The translations under genes were made by a program, and so were the position numbers. From assembly GCA_030549795.1 (NCBI GenBank), contig JAUQQO010000054.1, positions 1-64,000 of the forward strand: a DNA stretch of 64,000 nucleotides, given 5' to 3'. Positions 21,050-30,171 of this stretch are shown piece by piece. Below the pieces are notes generated by a model that did not search any database, had not been told where the DNA came from, and saw only the letters and a program-made list of their open reading frames with translations. Each line of letters begins with the position of its first letter. The first letter of the stretch is position 1. Origin of the DNA: Pseudomonadota bacterium. GTDB lineage: Bacteria > Pseudomonadota > Alphaproteobacteria > Geminicoccales > Geminicoccaceae.

Positions 21050-21541
21050 TTACGGCCGCGGCAGGCAATAGGCGGGAAGTTCGTAGCGCCGGCGCAAGAG
21101 CGAGCCGCGGCGCTCGGCTTCGCGCTCTAAGGCGGCATAGCGCCCAGCGGAAAACCGCGGACAATCGCGGGCGAAACCCGAAGCGACCATGCGCGCGCCC
21201 ACATCCTCGCCCGATAAACGGCAAACGGCGACGATCCGACCGTAGGAACGGCTTCCATCCGGAATACAGTCGAGGGTGCGTCCCAAGACCAGCCGTTCGA
21301 GCGCGTCTTTTGCTTCGCGGCCGAATGCTTCGTGCAGTTCGGGCGCGGCCACGCCCTGCAGCCGCACGACGCGCCCGGAAAGCTCGAGCGTGTCGCCGTC
21401 GCGCACGTGTGTTACCACACCGCGCAGGGGCGAGCCGGAAAGCGCGGCGGTCGAAGGCCCGCTCCCGCCCTGGGCGAGGGCGAGCAGACCCGAGCCGAAG
21501 AGCAGCGCAACGAGGAGGACGAGAACAGGACGCAAGGCCAC
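21050..21541 (-). CDS. Thermonuclease-like (SNase-fold) secreted protein
   Basis: A 163-residue protein with an N-terminal signal or anchor (LVLLVALLFGSGLLALAQ) and an OB-fold staphylococcal-nuclease domain. VRDGDTLEL keeps the first Asp pair, VVRLQGVAAPEL keeps the Arg and Glu, and SYGRIVAVC keeps the second Arg. The calcium-binding Asp of the usual GIDAPE motif is Ala here, so nuclease activity may be reduced or lost. It converges on ridA with 17 nt between the stops. Confidence 0.82.
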   Translation of the reverse strand: MALRPVLVLLVALLFGSGLLALAQGGSGPSTAALSGSPLRGVVTHVRDGDTLELSGRVVRLQGVAAPELHEAFGREAKDALERLVLGRTLDCIPDGSRSYGRIVAVCRLSGEDVGARMVASGFARDCPRFSAGRYAALEREAERRGSLLRRRYELPAYCLPRP

Positions 21542-21658
21542 GACGAGGGCTCCAAGCCTCGCCGCTGATTAACCGCGGGCTATGGAGCCGTGGCATCAAA
21601 TCGGACCGAAGACGTACCCCGATGCGCGCAATACCGAGGCGACTGTACGCTCCATGCA

Positions 21659-22993
21659 CTAGCCGAGGACCGGCCGCACGGGCTGGCCGGGCACGCGCAC
21701 CGGCGGAAGACAGGCATCACCCGCCACATAGTCGATGCCGGCTGCGCGCGCCTGTTCCAAAAGCGCGCGATCGGAAACGGGCACGAGCAGGCTGCGCAGG
21801 CCCGCTTCCGCACAGGCGGCCACCAGCTGCGCGAGCCGAGCCGGCGTTGGTGGCGCAGCGGCTGCGAGCTCGGAGGCGTCGATGGAGGCAACCCGCGCCG
21901 CGGTCTGCTTAAAGGCGCGAATCGCCGCAGGATCGGGCGGTACGCGCACGAGCACGAGCCCGACGCGGCCTTCGAGCGGGGCGAGCATAGCGGTGAGCTG
22001 CGACGGCGAGAGGTCCACTTCGGGATCGCGAATTTCAAGGAAGATGTAACGACTGAGCTCGCTCGGCAGGGCGAACAACCGTTCGCGCCACGGACCGCGA
22101 AAGCCCGGTGTGGCAAGGGTTGTGCCATGCACCGGGATGGCGAGGACCGGCAGGGCGGCATCCGGCGGGCGCGGCATGCGCAGCACCGCGATCGCCTGAT
22201 CGAGCAGCCAGCAGTCCAGTTGCGCCTGGAAGGCGCCGGTGACGCATTCGGGGCACACACGCGAGGGCAGCGCGAGGGAGCCATCCGGCATGACCATGCG
22301 CACAAACGCCCGAAAGCCGACCACGCGGGCGAGCCGCACGGCGAGTACCGGACGCCAGAGGGCGAGGAGCGAATCGGCATGCGATTCGAACAGCTTCTCT
22401 TCGCAGGACGCGGCCTCCCGCCGTGCCGTTTCCACCCGCTCGCGCAGTGAGAGGAGTCCCGCCACGTTGCGCAGACCGGAAGCGAAGTCGAAGGGCAACA
22501 GCCGCAGGCGGACAAAGCGTGCCCCAGGTGTTACGCCGAGGAGCCGTTCGGTGATATCGGCGGCGATCAGTTCGCTCCGCCGCTTGACCTCGCTGCGGTC
22601 GTGGGCGAGCGGCAACAGCCAGATGGTGGTCTCGTCGACCAAGAGGTAATGCTCGGCGGGCTCCAGGCGGCGGGCGACGCAAGCCTCGACGTTGGCGAGC
22701 ACCTTGGCGCGCAGTTCCGGCCAGCGTCGGCCCAGATGCTCTTTGAGGCGGGCGAAGTCGAGAATGGGCAGAAACGCTGCGCGCGGTTGCGGCCGGGCGA
22801 GGAAGGCGCGGCGAAAGCGAGCGAGCTGTTCAGCGAACGCCCCCGGTCGGCGCGGATCTAAGCCGCCGCGCGCGCGTGGCGGGTAGAGTTCGAACAGTGC
22901 GCCGCGGTCGTGCGCAGCCGGTTCGCGCATGGCTGTGCGGCCCCATGCGATGCGGAAGTGGCGCTCGCGGAAACCCGCGGCATCCGCGCGCAC
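21659..22993 (-). CDS. Degenerate EAL-like protein, function unknown
   Basis: A 444-residue soluble protein with no clear signal peptide or membrane segment. The C-terminal third looks like the end of an EAL-type TIM barrel: LRSLLVPVSDRALLEQARAA followed by GIDYVAGDACLPP resembles the GIDYVQG end of c-di-GMP phosphodiesterases. The catalytic EAL and metal-ligand motifs are not recognisable, so it is probably not an active phosphodiesterase. The N-terminal half (residues about 60-170) could be a relic of a cyclase-like domain but has no GGDEF motif. The start is uncertain: GTG 22993 or ATG 22930. It is divergent from cysQ. Confidence 0.65.
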   Translation of the reverse strand: MRADAAGFRERHFRIAWGRTAMREPAAHDRGALFELYPPRARGGLDPRRPGAFAEQLARFRRAFLARPQPRAAFLPILDFARLKEHLGRRWPELRAKVLANVEACVARRLEPAEHYLLVDETTIWLLPLAHDRSEVKRRSELIAADITERLLGVTPGARFVRLRLLPFDFASGLRNVAGLLSLRERVETARREAASCEEKLFESHADSLLALWRPVLAVRLARVVGFRAFVRMVMPDGSLALPSRVCPECVTGAFQAQLDCWLLDQAIAVLRMPRPPDAALPVLAIPVHGTTLATPGFRGPWRERLFALPSELSRYIFLEIRDPEVDLSPSQLTAMLAPLEGRVGLVLVRVPPDPAAIRAFKQTAARVASIDASELAAAAPPTPARLAQLVAACAEAGLRSLLVPVSDRALLEQARAAGIDYVAGDACLPPVRVPGQPVRPVLG

Positions 22994-23058
22994 TCTGTGC
23001 GCAGATGCTTGAAAAAGTCTTAATGAAGCGTCGGGTGCGGCGCCGATCGGAGGTTTCG

Positions 23059-23823
<765 letters not shown>

Positions 23824-23827
23824 GGCG

Positions 23828-24877
23828 GTGTTGGCCGGACTGTTGCGCCTGTTGCCACCCGAGACGGCGCACCGCGCAGCGCTTTTCATCGCCGGGGCGA
23901 TCCCACCGCTTCCGCATCGGCCGCGGCCGCGCCTCGCTCTGTCCTTAGCCGGGCTCAGGCTTCCTCACCCGGTCGGCCTCGCCGCTGGTTTCGATAAGAA
24001 CGCCGTCGCGTTTTCGGGCCTGCTCAACTTCGGCTTCGCCTTCGTCGAGGTCGGCACCGTCACGCTGCGGCCGCAAGCGGGCAACCCGCAACCGCGCCTG
24101 TTCCGCCTTCTCGAGGACAGAGCGCTCATCAACCGCATGGGGTTCAACAACGACGGGGTCGAGGCGGTGGCAGCCCGCCTGGCGCGGCGCGATCCCAAAG
24201 CGGGGGTGGTCGGTGCGAACATCGGCATCAATCGCGACAGCCCCGATCCGATCGCCGATTTCATCACCGTGCTCGAGAAGCTCGCGCCGCTTGTGGACTA
24301 CCTTGTCGTCAACGTCTCGTCGCCCAATACGCCGGGCCTTAGGGATTGGCAGCGGCCGGAACGTCTTGCTCCGCTTCTTGCGCAACTGCGCGATCGCCTC
24401 ACCACGCGCACAGGTGGCCGGCGTACGCCCTTGTTCCTCAAGATCGCTCCCGATCTCGACCCGGCGGGCGAAGAGGCGCTCGTCGCCACCGCGCTTGATG
24501 CCGGCATCGACGGGCTCGTTGTGTCCAACACGACGATCGCCCGCCCCTCGCATTTGCGCTCGCCCTTGCGGGTGGAGCCGGGGGGGCTGAGCGGCGCGCC
24601 GCTCTTCGCTCCATCCACTGAACTGTTGCGGCGGATCGCGCGGCGAACGGGCAAGCGGCTCGTCCTCATCGGGGTGGGCGGGATCGATTCGGCCGAGCGC
24701 GCCTACGCCAAGATCCGCGCCGGGGCCTCGGCGATTCAGCTCTACACCGGTCTTATCTACGAGGGCCCGGGATTGCTCGCCCGCATCCTCGATGGGCTCG
24801 AGCGCTTGCTCGACCGCGATCGGCTCGAGCGGCTCGAAGACGCGATCGGGCTCGACGTCCAAAGCCCAGGCGGTTGA
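23828..24877 (+). CDS. pyrD: Dihydroorotate dehydrogenase (quinone), class 2
   Basis: FMN enzyme at the inner membrane that oxidises dihydroorotate to orotate with quinone as acceptor, the fourth step of pyrimidine synthesis. It is 349 residues from a GTG 4 nt after cysQ. The N-terminal amphipathic membrane-binding helices (LAGLLRLLPPETAHRAALF) mark class 2. Other motifs are GLAAGFDKNA, LINRMGFNNDG, VNVSSPNTPGLRDWQ (catalytic Ser region), VSNTT and GVGGIDS. A hairpin with a T-run follows the stop. Confidence 0.95.
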   Translation: MLAGLLRLLPPETAHRAALFIAGAIPPLPHRPRPRLALSLAGLRLPHPVGLAAGFDKNAVAFSGLLNFGFAFVEVGTVTLRPQAGNPQPRLFRLLEDRALINRMGFNNDGVEAVAARLARRDPKAGVVGANIGINRDSPDPIADFITVLEKLAPLVDYLVVNVSSPNTPGLRDWQRPERLAPLLAQLRDRLTTRTGGRRTPLFLKIAPDLDPAGEEALVATALDAGIDGLVVSNTTIARPSHLRSPLRVEPGGLSGAPLFAPSTELLRRIARRTGKRLVLIGVGGIDSAERAYAKIRAGASAIQLYTGLIYEGPGLLARILDGLERLLDRDRLERLEDAIGLDVQSPGG

Positions 24878-24913
24878 CAGCCGGGGCAGGGAGGCGCAAG
24901 CCGGACCCGGCGG

Positions 24914-24937
24914 GGGCGGCTGATGCGCCGCCCTTTT
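24914..24937 (+). terminator. Rho-independent terminator after pyrD
   Basis: Stem GGGCGGC (24914-24920) and GCCGCCC (24927-24933) with loop TGATGC, followed by TTTT. It lies 37 nt after the pyrD stop and separates cysQ-pyrD from metZ. Confidence 0.75.
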
Positions 24938-24998
24938 GGGGCTCGCTCGATTCCGATAATCGCCGCGGCGCATTCACCCGTCGCGGCGGAGGCGCGCG

Positions 24999-26174
24999 AT
25001 GGAGCAGGGAACAGGGGTACGGACTCGCCTCGTCCATGGCGGCACGCTCCGCTCGGATTTCGGCGAGACTTCGGAAGCGATCTTTTTGACCTCCGGCTTT
25101 CTCTACCCGAGCGCGGAAGAAGCCGAGGCACGCGTCGCCGAACGCACGGCCGGCTATCAGTACAGCCGCATCGCCAATCCCACCGTGCGCATGCTCGAAG
25201 AGCGCTTCGCGCTTCTCGAAGGGGCGGAGGATTGTGCGGCGGTGGCAACCGGCATGGCGGCCGTGCACGCCGCGCTCTTCGCGCAGCTGCGGGCGGGCGA
25301 CCGTGTGGTCGCGTCGGCACCGCTCTTTGGAGCCTGTCTTTGGATCCTCACCGAGCTCTTGCCGCGCTTTGGCATCACAACCGAGCTCGTTTCGGCCGGC
25401 GATCCGGAGGGGTGGGAACGCGCGCTCTCGCGCCCGGCTCAGCTCGTGCTCGTCGAGACTCCCGCCAATCCCACCTTGGAGCTGGTCGACATCGCGCATC
25501 TGGCGCGGCTCGCTCAGGCTGCGGGAGCACGACTTGTGGTCGACAACGCCTTCGCCACACCCTACTTGCAGCGGCCGCTCGCGCGCGGTGCCGATCTCAC
25601 GGTCTATTCCGCGACCAAACTGATCGATGGGCAGGGGCGCTGTCTTGGCGGTCTCATCGCCGGTTACAGCCGGTTTTTTGGCGAGGTCTTGCGCCCCTAT
25701 CTGCGCAACACGGGGCCGAGCCTGTCGCCGTTCAATGCCTGGGTGCTCCTTAAAGGGCTCGAGACGTTGAGCATCCGCATCGAAGCTCAACAAAGAACGG
25801 CGCAAACCCTCGCGAGCTGGCTCGAGGGTCATCCGCGGATCGTGGAAGTGCGGTATCCGGGCCTGCCCTCACATCCCCAGGCCGAGCTGGCCGAGCGGCA
25901 GATGTCGGGGCCGGGAACCATGATCGCGGTACGGGTGGGCGGCGGGCGGGCACGGGCCTTCAACGTTCTTGACCGTTTGCGCGTGATCAAGATCTCGAAC
26001 AACTTGGGTGATGTGCGTTCGCTCGCCACTCATCCGGCGACGACGACGCATGCCAAAGTGCCGCCCGAGCTGCGCGAGCGGTTCGGGATCAGCGAGGACT
26101 TGATCCGGATTTCGGTCGGGCTCGAGGATGCGGAAGACTTGATCGCCGATCTGGACCGGGCGCTGGGACCGTGA
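24999..26174 (+). CDS. metZ: O-succinylhomoserine sulfhydrylase
   Basis: PLP enzyme of the Cys/Met metabolism family, converting O-succinylhomoserine and sulfide to homocysteine. It is 391 residues. The PLP lysine lies in TVYSATKLIDGQGRCLGG; YQYSRIANPTVRMLEERFA, LVETPANPTLELVDI and GDVRSLATHPATTTH are MetZ-type. Other subfamily members (cystathionine gamma-synthase) are less likely because of the LIDGQGR context. No SAM riboswitch was recognised in the 121 nt leader. It overlaps the next gene by 4 nt. Confidence 0.93.
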   Translation: MEQGTGVRTRLVHGGTLRSDFGETSEAIFLTSGFLYPSAEEAEARVAERTAGYQYSRIANPTVRMLEERFALLEGAEDCAAVATGMAAVHAALFAQLRAGDRVVASAPLFGACLWILTELLPRFGITTELVSAGDPEGWERALSRPAQLVLVETPANPTLELVDIAHLARLAQAAGARLVVDNAFATPYLQRPLARGADLTVYSATKLIDGQGRCLGGLIAGYSRFFGEVLRPYLRNTGPSLSPFNAWVLLKGLETLSIRIEAQQRTAQTLASWLEGHPRIVEVRYPGLPSHPQAELAERQMSGPGTMIAVRVGGGRARAFNVLDRLRVIKISNNLGDVRSLATHPATTTHAKVPPELRERFGISEDLIRISVGLEDAEDLIADLDRALGP

Positions 26175-27025
26175 ACGAGACTGTGGACATTGAACATCTC
26201 CGCCAGTGGATCGGGCGCGAAGAGCGCACAACCGACTGCTTGCGTCCCTGGCCGGCAGCCGCCTTGACGGCGGCACTCGATCGCGAGGACCCGCCAGCTT
26301 TGGGCGAGCCGCTGCCACCTTTTTGGCACCATCTCTACTTTCTTCCGGTTGTGGCGGCCGCGCGCACCGGTCCCGACGGCCATCCGCGCCGCGGCGACTT
26401 TCTGCCCCCGGTGCCCTTGCCGCGGCGGATGTGGGCGGGCGGGCGGCTGCACTGGGAGCGTCCGCTGCGCATCGGCGAGACGCTCGAGCGCCGATCGATC
26501 GTGCGCGCCGTGAACGTCAAACAGGGCCGCAGCGGTCCTTTGGTGTTCGTGACCGTCGAGCACCGCTTCAGCGCCGAGCACGAGCTCGCCCTCATCGAGG
26601 AACAGGATATCGTCTACCGCGAGCCGCCGCGGTCGGAGGATGGACCCGAGCCGCCGCTCGCACCGGCACCGGGGCCGTGGCAGCGTCGCTGGCGACCGGA
26701 TCCGGTGCTCCTCTTCCGCTACAGCGCGCTCACCTACAATGGGCATCGCATCCACTACGACTACCCTTATGCGACGCGCGTGGAGGGTTACCGCGGGCTG
26801 ATCGTGCACGGGCCGCTCTTGGCTACGCTTATGCTCGATCTCGTGCGCCGCGAGCGGCCGCATGCCTTCGTGCGCCGCTTCGACTTTCGCGCCACCGCCC
26901 CGCTCTTCGCCGAGGAAGAGCTCACCGTGCACGGCGATCCCGAGACCGACAGCGGCACGATTCGGCTGTGGATCGAGGGCGCCCGCGGCGAGCTCGCCAT
27001 GATCGGCACGGTAACCCTCGCCTAA
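26171..27025 (+). CDS. MaoC-like hydratase (FAS1-like dehydratase / mesaconyl-CoA hydratase family)
   Basis: A 284-residue double hot-dog protein resembling the HTD2/mesaconyl-C4-CoA hydratase group. The N-terminal half is a FAS1-like dehydratase domain (WAGGRLHWERPLRIGETLER). The C-terminal half carries the hydratase-like active-site stretch YSALTYNGHRIHYDYPYA and GLIVHGPLLATLMLDL. It probably acts on a CoA-linked enoyl or 2-methyl-branched acid. The GTG start overlaps the metZ stop, giving translational coupling. The exact substrate is unknown, and no neighbouring CoA-pathway gene helps. Confidence 0.85.
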   Translation: MNETVDIEHLRQWIGREERTTDCLRPWPAAALTAALDREDPPALGEPLPPFWHHLYFLPVVAAARTGPDGHPRRGDFLPPVPLPRRMWAGGRLHWERPLRIGETLERRSIVRAVNVKQGRSGPLVFVTVEHRFSAEHELALIEEQDIVYREPPRSEDGPEPPLAPAPGPWQRRWRPDPVLLFRYSALTYNGHRIHYDYPYATRVEGYRGLIVHGPLLATLMLDLVRRERPHAFVRRFDFRATAPLFAEEELTVHGDPETDSGTIRLWIEGARGELAMIGTVTLA

Positions 27026-27072
27026 GCGCTGCCGCTTGATCCTCGCTTCGCTGCGCCGTTAAAAATGCGACT

Positions 27073-27456
27073 ATGAGACGCGAAGAGCGGTTCGCGCATC
27101 GCACATTGGCCTGGGCGGCGATCCTAGCCGTTCTGCTCCTGGGCCCGCTCGTCCGCGCGCACGCGCTCCTCGATCTCGCCGCGCAGCTCAGCGGCGAGGC
27201 GCCCACCTGCCTTACAGGCGCGCAAGATCGCGAAGGCGGCACACAAGAGGGTGGGAGCGGAAAGGCTTATTCCTGTGCTGCCTGTGTGCTCGCGCGCGGC
27301 ATAGAGGCGAGTGCACCTGCAGCGGAAGTCCAATCGGCGCAGCTGCCCGCTCCTTCCGCCCCGGTCCATCCGCTTTTCGAGGCCAAGGATCGGCGCGCCG
27401 AATTTTTCCACACCCGTCCTCCGGTCCGCGCTCCACCGCTTCTCGCTCGCGTTTGA
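27073..27456 (+). CDS. DUF2946-like small exported protein
   Basis: A 127-residue protein with an N-terminal transmembrane or signal segment (LAWAAILAVLLLGPLVRAHA) and the CAACVLARG motif typical of DUF2946-like proteins found with copper genes. Its C-terminus is Pro/Ala-rich. The CxxC pair may bind copper. It is the first gene of a run with ycnI, a DsrE-like gene and copCD, so a periplasmic copper role is likely but unproven. Confidence 0.68.
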   Translation: MRREERFAHRTLAWAAILAVLLLGPLVRAHALLDLAAQLSGEAPTCLTGAQDREGGTQEGGSGKAYSCAACVLARGIEASAPAAEVQSAQLPAPSAPVHPLFEAKDRRAEFFHTRPPVRAPPLLARV

Positions 27457-27519
27457 TCGCAAACGCCCGCTCGGGCACACGGCTCCATCTCAGTCCACGC
27501 GAGCAAGGAGGACGTCTTC

Positions 27520-28035
27520 ATGCTGCGCTTTTCATGCGCTTTCCTGTTGGGCATCACGGCGTCGACGGCAGCTTTCGCACATGCTTCGTTGGAGACGACG
27601 CAAGCACCGACCGGCAGTTATTACACGGCGGTGATCCGCATCACCCACGGCTGCAACGGTTCGCCCACCAAAAAGGTGATGGTGAAGATTCCGGAAGGGG
27701 CGACGAGTGTGCGTCCACAGCCCAAGCCCGGTTGGAACTTGCACATCATCAAGACCAAGCTCGATCAACCCTACAAAGATGCTCACGGTCGCGAGATCAG
27801 CGAGCGAGTGAGCGAGGTTCACTGGACGGACGGGAAACTTTTGGATGAGCACTATGACGAGTTCCGCATCCGCTTGAAATTGCCGGAGGCGCCGCCGGGG
27901 ACAGTGACCTACTTCCCCACCGTCCAGGAGTGTGAGCAGGGGGTGCACCGCTGGATCGAGATCCCCCAGCCCGGTCAAAAGGCAAGCGAGCTGCGCGAGC
28001 CGGCACCGGCTGTGACGCTCACCGCCAAGCCTTGA
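27520..28035 (+). CDS. ycnI: YcnI family periplasmic copper-binding protein (DUF1775)
   Basis: A 171-residue exported protein. The signal peptide ends AAFA at residue 20, leaving His21 as the predicted new N-terminus (HASLE), the key copper ligand of YcnI proteins, with Glu25 close by. The domain follows: YYTAVIRITHGCNGSPTKKV, IPEGATSVRPQPKPGW and VHWTDGKLLDEHYDEFRIR. Unlike many YcnI proteins there is no C-terminal membrane helix. An AAGGAGG ribosome site precedes the ATG. Its position before copCD fits copper delivery. Confidence 0.92.
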   Translation: MLRFSCAFLLGITASTAAFAHASLETTQAPTGSYYTAVIRITHGCNGSPTKKVMVKIPEGATSVRPQPKPGWNLHIIKTKLDQPYKDAHGREISERVSEVHWTDGKLLDEHYDEFRIRLKLPEAPPGTVTYFPTVQECEQGVHRWIEIPQPGQKASELREPAPAVTLTAKP

Positions 28036-28071
28036 CGGCGCGGAAGTTCAATCCTCAAGCGGAGCGTTTCG

Positions 28072-28506
28072 ATGCAACGCTGGGTCGCAACTGTCTTTTG
28101 TGCGGTGGCGTTGCTGTTCGCTCTCGCCGAACGACCGGCGCTCGGCGAGGAGAAACCCACGCTCGTCGTCAACCTCACCAGTGACGACGTTTGGACCGAG
28201 CAAATGGCGCTCGCGTTCGCCCGCAACATTCAAGACGACGGCTATCCCGTGGTCGTGTTCTTGAATGTGCGCGCGGTCACGATCGCCAACACCAAGGTCC
28301 CACAGCATCGGGGCGCCATCACCGGCAAGACAGCCGCCGAGCTGATCGCCGAGATCATCGAAAAGGGCGGGCGCGTGTTCGTCTGCCCAGCGTGCACCAG
28401 GCAGGCCGGGCTCGAGCTCGCGGACCGACTTCCCGGTATCGAGCCAGGAGGTCCCGAGTTCCGGCGCATCCTCATGGCTCCGGGAACGCGGGTGATCAGC
28501 TTTTGA
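28072..28506 (+). CDS. Exported DsrE/F-like protein in the copper operon
   Basis: A 144-residue protein with a signal peptide (WVATVFCAVALLFALAERPA) and a DsrE-type Rossmann-like domain (PTLVVNLTSDDVWTEQMALA). A CPACTRQAG segment near residue 110 puts Cys residues at the position used for sulfur transfer in DsrE/TusD relatives. Family members are mostly cytoplasmic, so export is unusual. It lies between ycnI and copCD, overlapping copCD by 1 nt (TGATG), so it probably acts with copper; a CPAC site could bind Cu(I). Confidence 0.75.
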   Translation: MQRWVATVFCAVALLFALAERPALGEEKPTLVVNLTSDDVWTEQMALAFARNIQDDGYPVVVFLNVRAVTIANTKVPQHRGAITGKTAAELIAEIIEKGGRVFVCPACTRQAGLELADRLPGIEPGGPEFRRILMAPGTRVISF

Positions 28507-30161
28507 TGCGCGGGCCGGATAAGGGGGCGAGCGGTTGCCGCCGCTCGTCCCTTTTGCGCATCGGGGCATCCTTGCTTGCGGCGGTGCTGAGTTGGGCGCT
28601 CGCGATTCCGCTTAAGGCCCACGCGCACGCGGTGCTCCTCGAAAGCGCGCCGGCGGCAGGTGCCCGCTTGTCCACCTCGCCGCCGGAGTTCCGCCTGCGC
28701 TTCAACGAGCCGGTTCGGCTTCTCGCCGTGCGCTTGCTCAACGCGCGCGGCGAGGAACACGTGCTGCAGCCGCGCGCGAGCCTAAGCGGGGAAGAGCTCG
28801 TCTTCGTTCCGGCCGAACCCCTACCAGCTGAGCTGTACACACTCAGCTGGCAGGTGGTCTCAGACGATGGCCACCCCGTAGGCGGCTCGCTGCGCTTTGC
28901 TCTTGGCGTCGATCCGCCGCCGGCTGTGGCGCATGAGAGGTGGGCTTGGCCCACGCCGTCGTTTGCGCTCGTGGTGCGGCCGCTGTTGCTTACGAGCATT
29001 TTCGCGGCCACCGGGCTCACGGTGGCGCGGCTGTGGTTCGCGGACGCGCTGTCGACCGCGACCGTGCGGGCGAGCGAACGCGTGCTCGTGATGGTCGCGA
29101 GCCTTGCCGTTGTGAGCGCCTTTGCGCAGGTGCTGGCGCAGGGCTTCGCGCTGGTCGGCGAGGACATCGAAGGGGTGTTGGCGGCGCTCGCCGAGGGGCT
29201 GGCCTCGGCCTCGGGGGTGAGCGCCCTCTCGGCCGCGGTTGCCGTGCTCGCGAGTGTGAGCGCTCTGATCATGGGGCCCGGTGGACCCGGTGGGGTCGTC
29301 GCCGCCCTCGCAGCGATCGCAGGCACAGCTGCGCTCGCCTTCGCCGGCCACGCCATCACGGCGCCGCCGCGCGTCCTCGGGATCGCAGCACTTGCCGTGC
29401 ATCTCGTGCTCGCGGCTCTGTGGTTCGGAGCACTCCTGCTCCTGTGGCGGGCGACGCGTCATCTCAAGCTCGCGCAACTCTCGATACTGTTGCGACGGTT
29501 TTCTTCGCTCGCCTTGCCGCTGGTCATCGTACTTCTCGCCTGTGGTCTTTTGCTCACGTGGCGCCAGCTCGCCAGCTTCTCAGCGCTTTTCACAACCGCC
29601 TACGGTTTGATCTTGAGCGCGAAGGTCGCAGCCATAATCGCGGTACTGCTCATCGCGCTTCACAACCGCGTGGTGCTCACACCCGCGCTCGCCTGCGGCG
29701 ATGCGGGTGCGCGCGCGCGGCTTCAGCGCAATCTCGTCCTCGAGCTGTTGGGCCTCGCGCTCGTGGTGAGCTTGGCCTCGGCGCTCAGCTTCACGCCACC
29801 GCCAAGGGCGCTCGCGCAAGCACAAGCAGCGGCAGCGCGCGCACAGCTGCGCGAGGTGGCCGACGAGGCGGGGCGGCGCGCACGCATCAGCCTGCAACCG
29901 GGCCAAGTAGGCTGGAACCAGATCGCGGTGAGCTTCCTCGACGCGGTGGACAAGCCACTTAAGCCCCTCGCAGCAGAAGTTTTGATTGAATCGGAAGCGC
30001 AAGCGATCGAGCCAACGCGCGTCGTGCTCACCGCCCAAGGAGAGCGTTGGGTGCACAACGGTCCCGAATTGAGCCTGCCCGGCTCCTGGCGGATCGTGGT
30101 CGAAGCACTTCTCGATCCGTTTACCAAAGCGCGCTTTGAGGCCGAATTCGCGCTTAAATGA
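28506..30161 (+). CDS. copCD: CopC-CopD fusion, copper transport protein
   Basis: A 551-residue fusion. After a signal peptide comes a CopC domain (about 40-140): HAHAVLLESAPAAGARLSTS carries the first His ligands, and SDDGHPVGGSLRFALG the last. A CopD membrane domain with about eight helices follows (150-435), including AFAGHAITAPPR and LVLAALWFGALLLLWRATRH. The C-terminal 110 residues form a periplasmic beta domain. CopCD is thought to bring copper into the cytoplasm. It converges on the rtcA fusion gene with a 10 nt gap. Confidence 0.92.
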   Translation: MRGPDKGASGCRRSSLLRIGASLLAAVLSWALAIPLKAHAHAVLLESAPAAGARLSTSPPEFRLRFNEPVRLLAVRLLNARGEEHVLQPRASLSGEELVFVPAEPLPAELYTLSWQVVSDDGHPVGGSLRFALGVDPPPAVAHERWAWPTPSFALVVRPLLLTSIFAATGLTVARLWFADALSTATVRASERVLVMVASLAVVSAFAQVLAQGFALVGEDIEGVLAALAEGLASASGVSALSAAVAVLASVSALIMGPGGPGGVVAALAAIAGTAALAFAGHAITAPPRVLGIAALAVHLVLAALWFGALLLLWRATRHLKLAQLSILLRRFSSLALPLVIVLLACGLLLTWRQLASFSALFTTAYGLILSAKVAAIIAVLLIALHNRVVLTPALACGDAGARARLQRNLVLELLGLALVVSLASALSFTPPPRALAQAQAAAARAQLREVADEAGRRARISLQPGQVGWNQIAVSFLDAVDKPLKPLAAEVLIESEAQAIEPTRVVLTAQGERWVHNGPELSLPGSWRIVVEALLDPFTKARFEAEFALK

Positions 30162-30171
30162 CGCGCGCGTT

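Noticed and set aside
24878-24998. SAM riboswitch before metZ
   Set aside because: The leader holds the pyrD terminator and GC-rich spacer; no SAM-II or SAM-I core elements could be matched.
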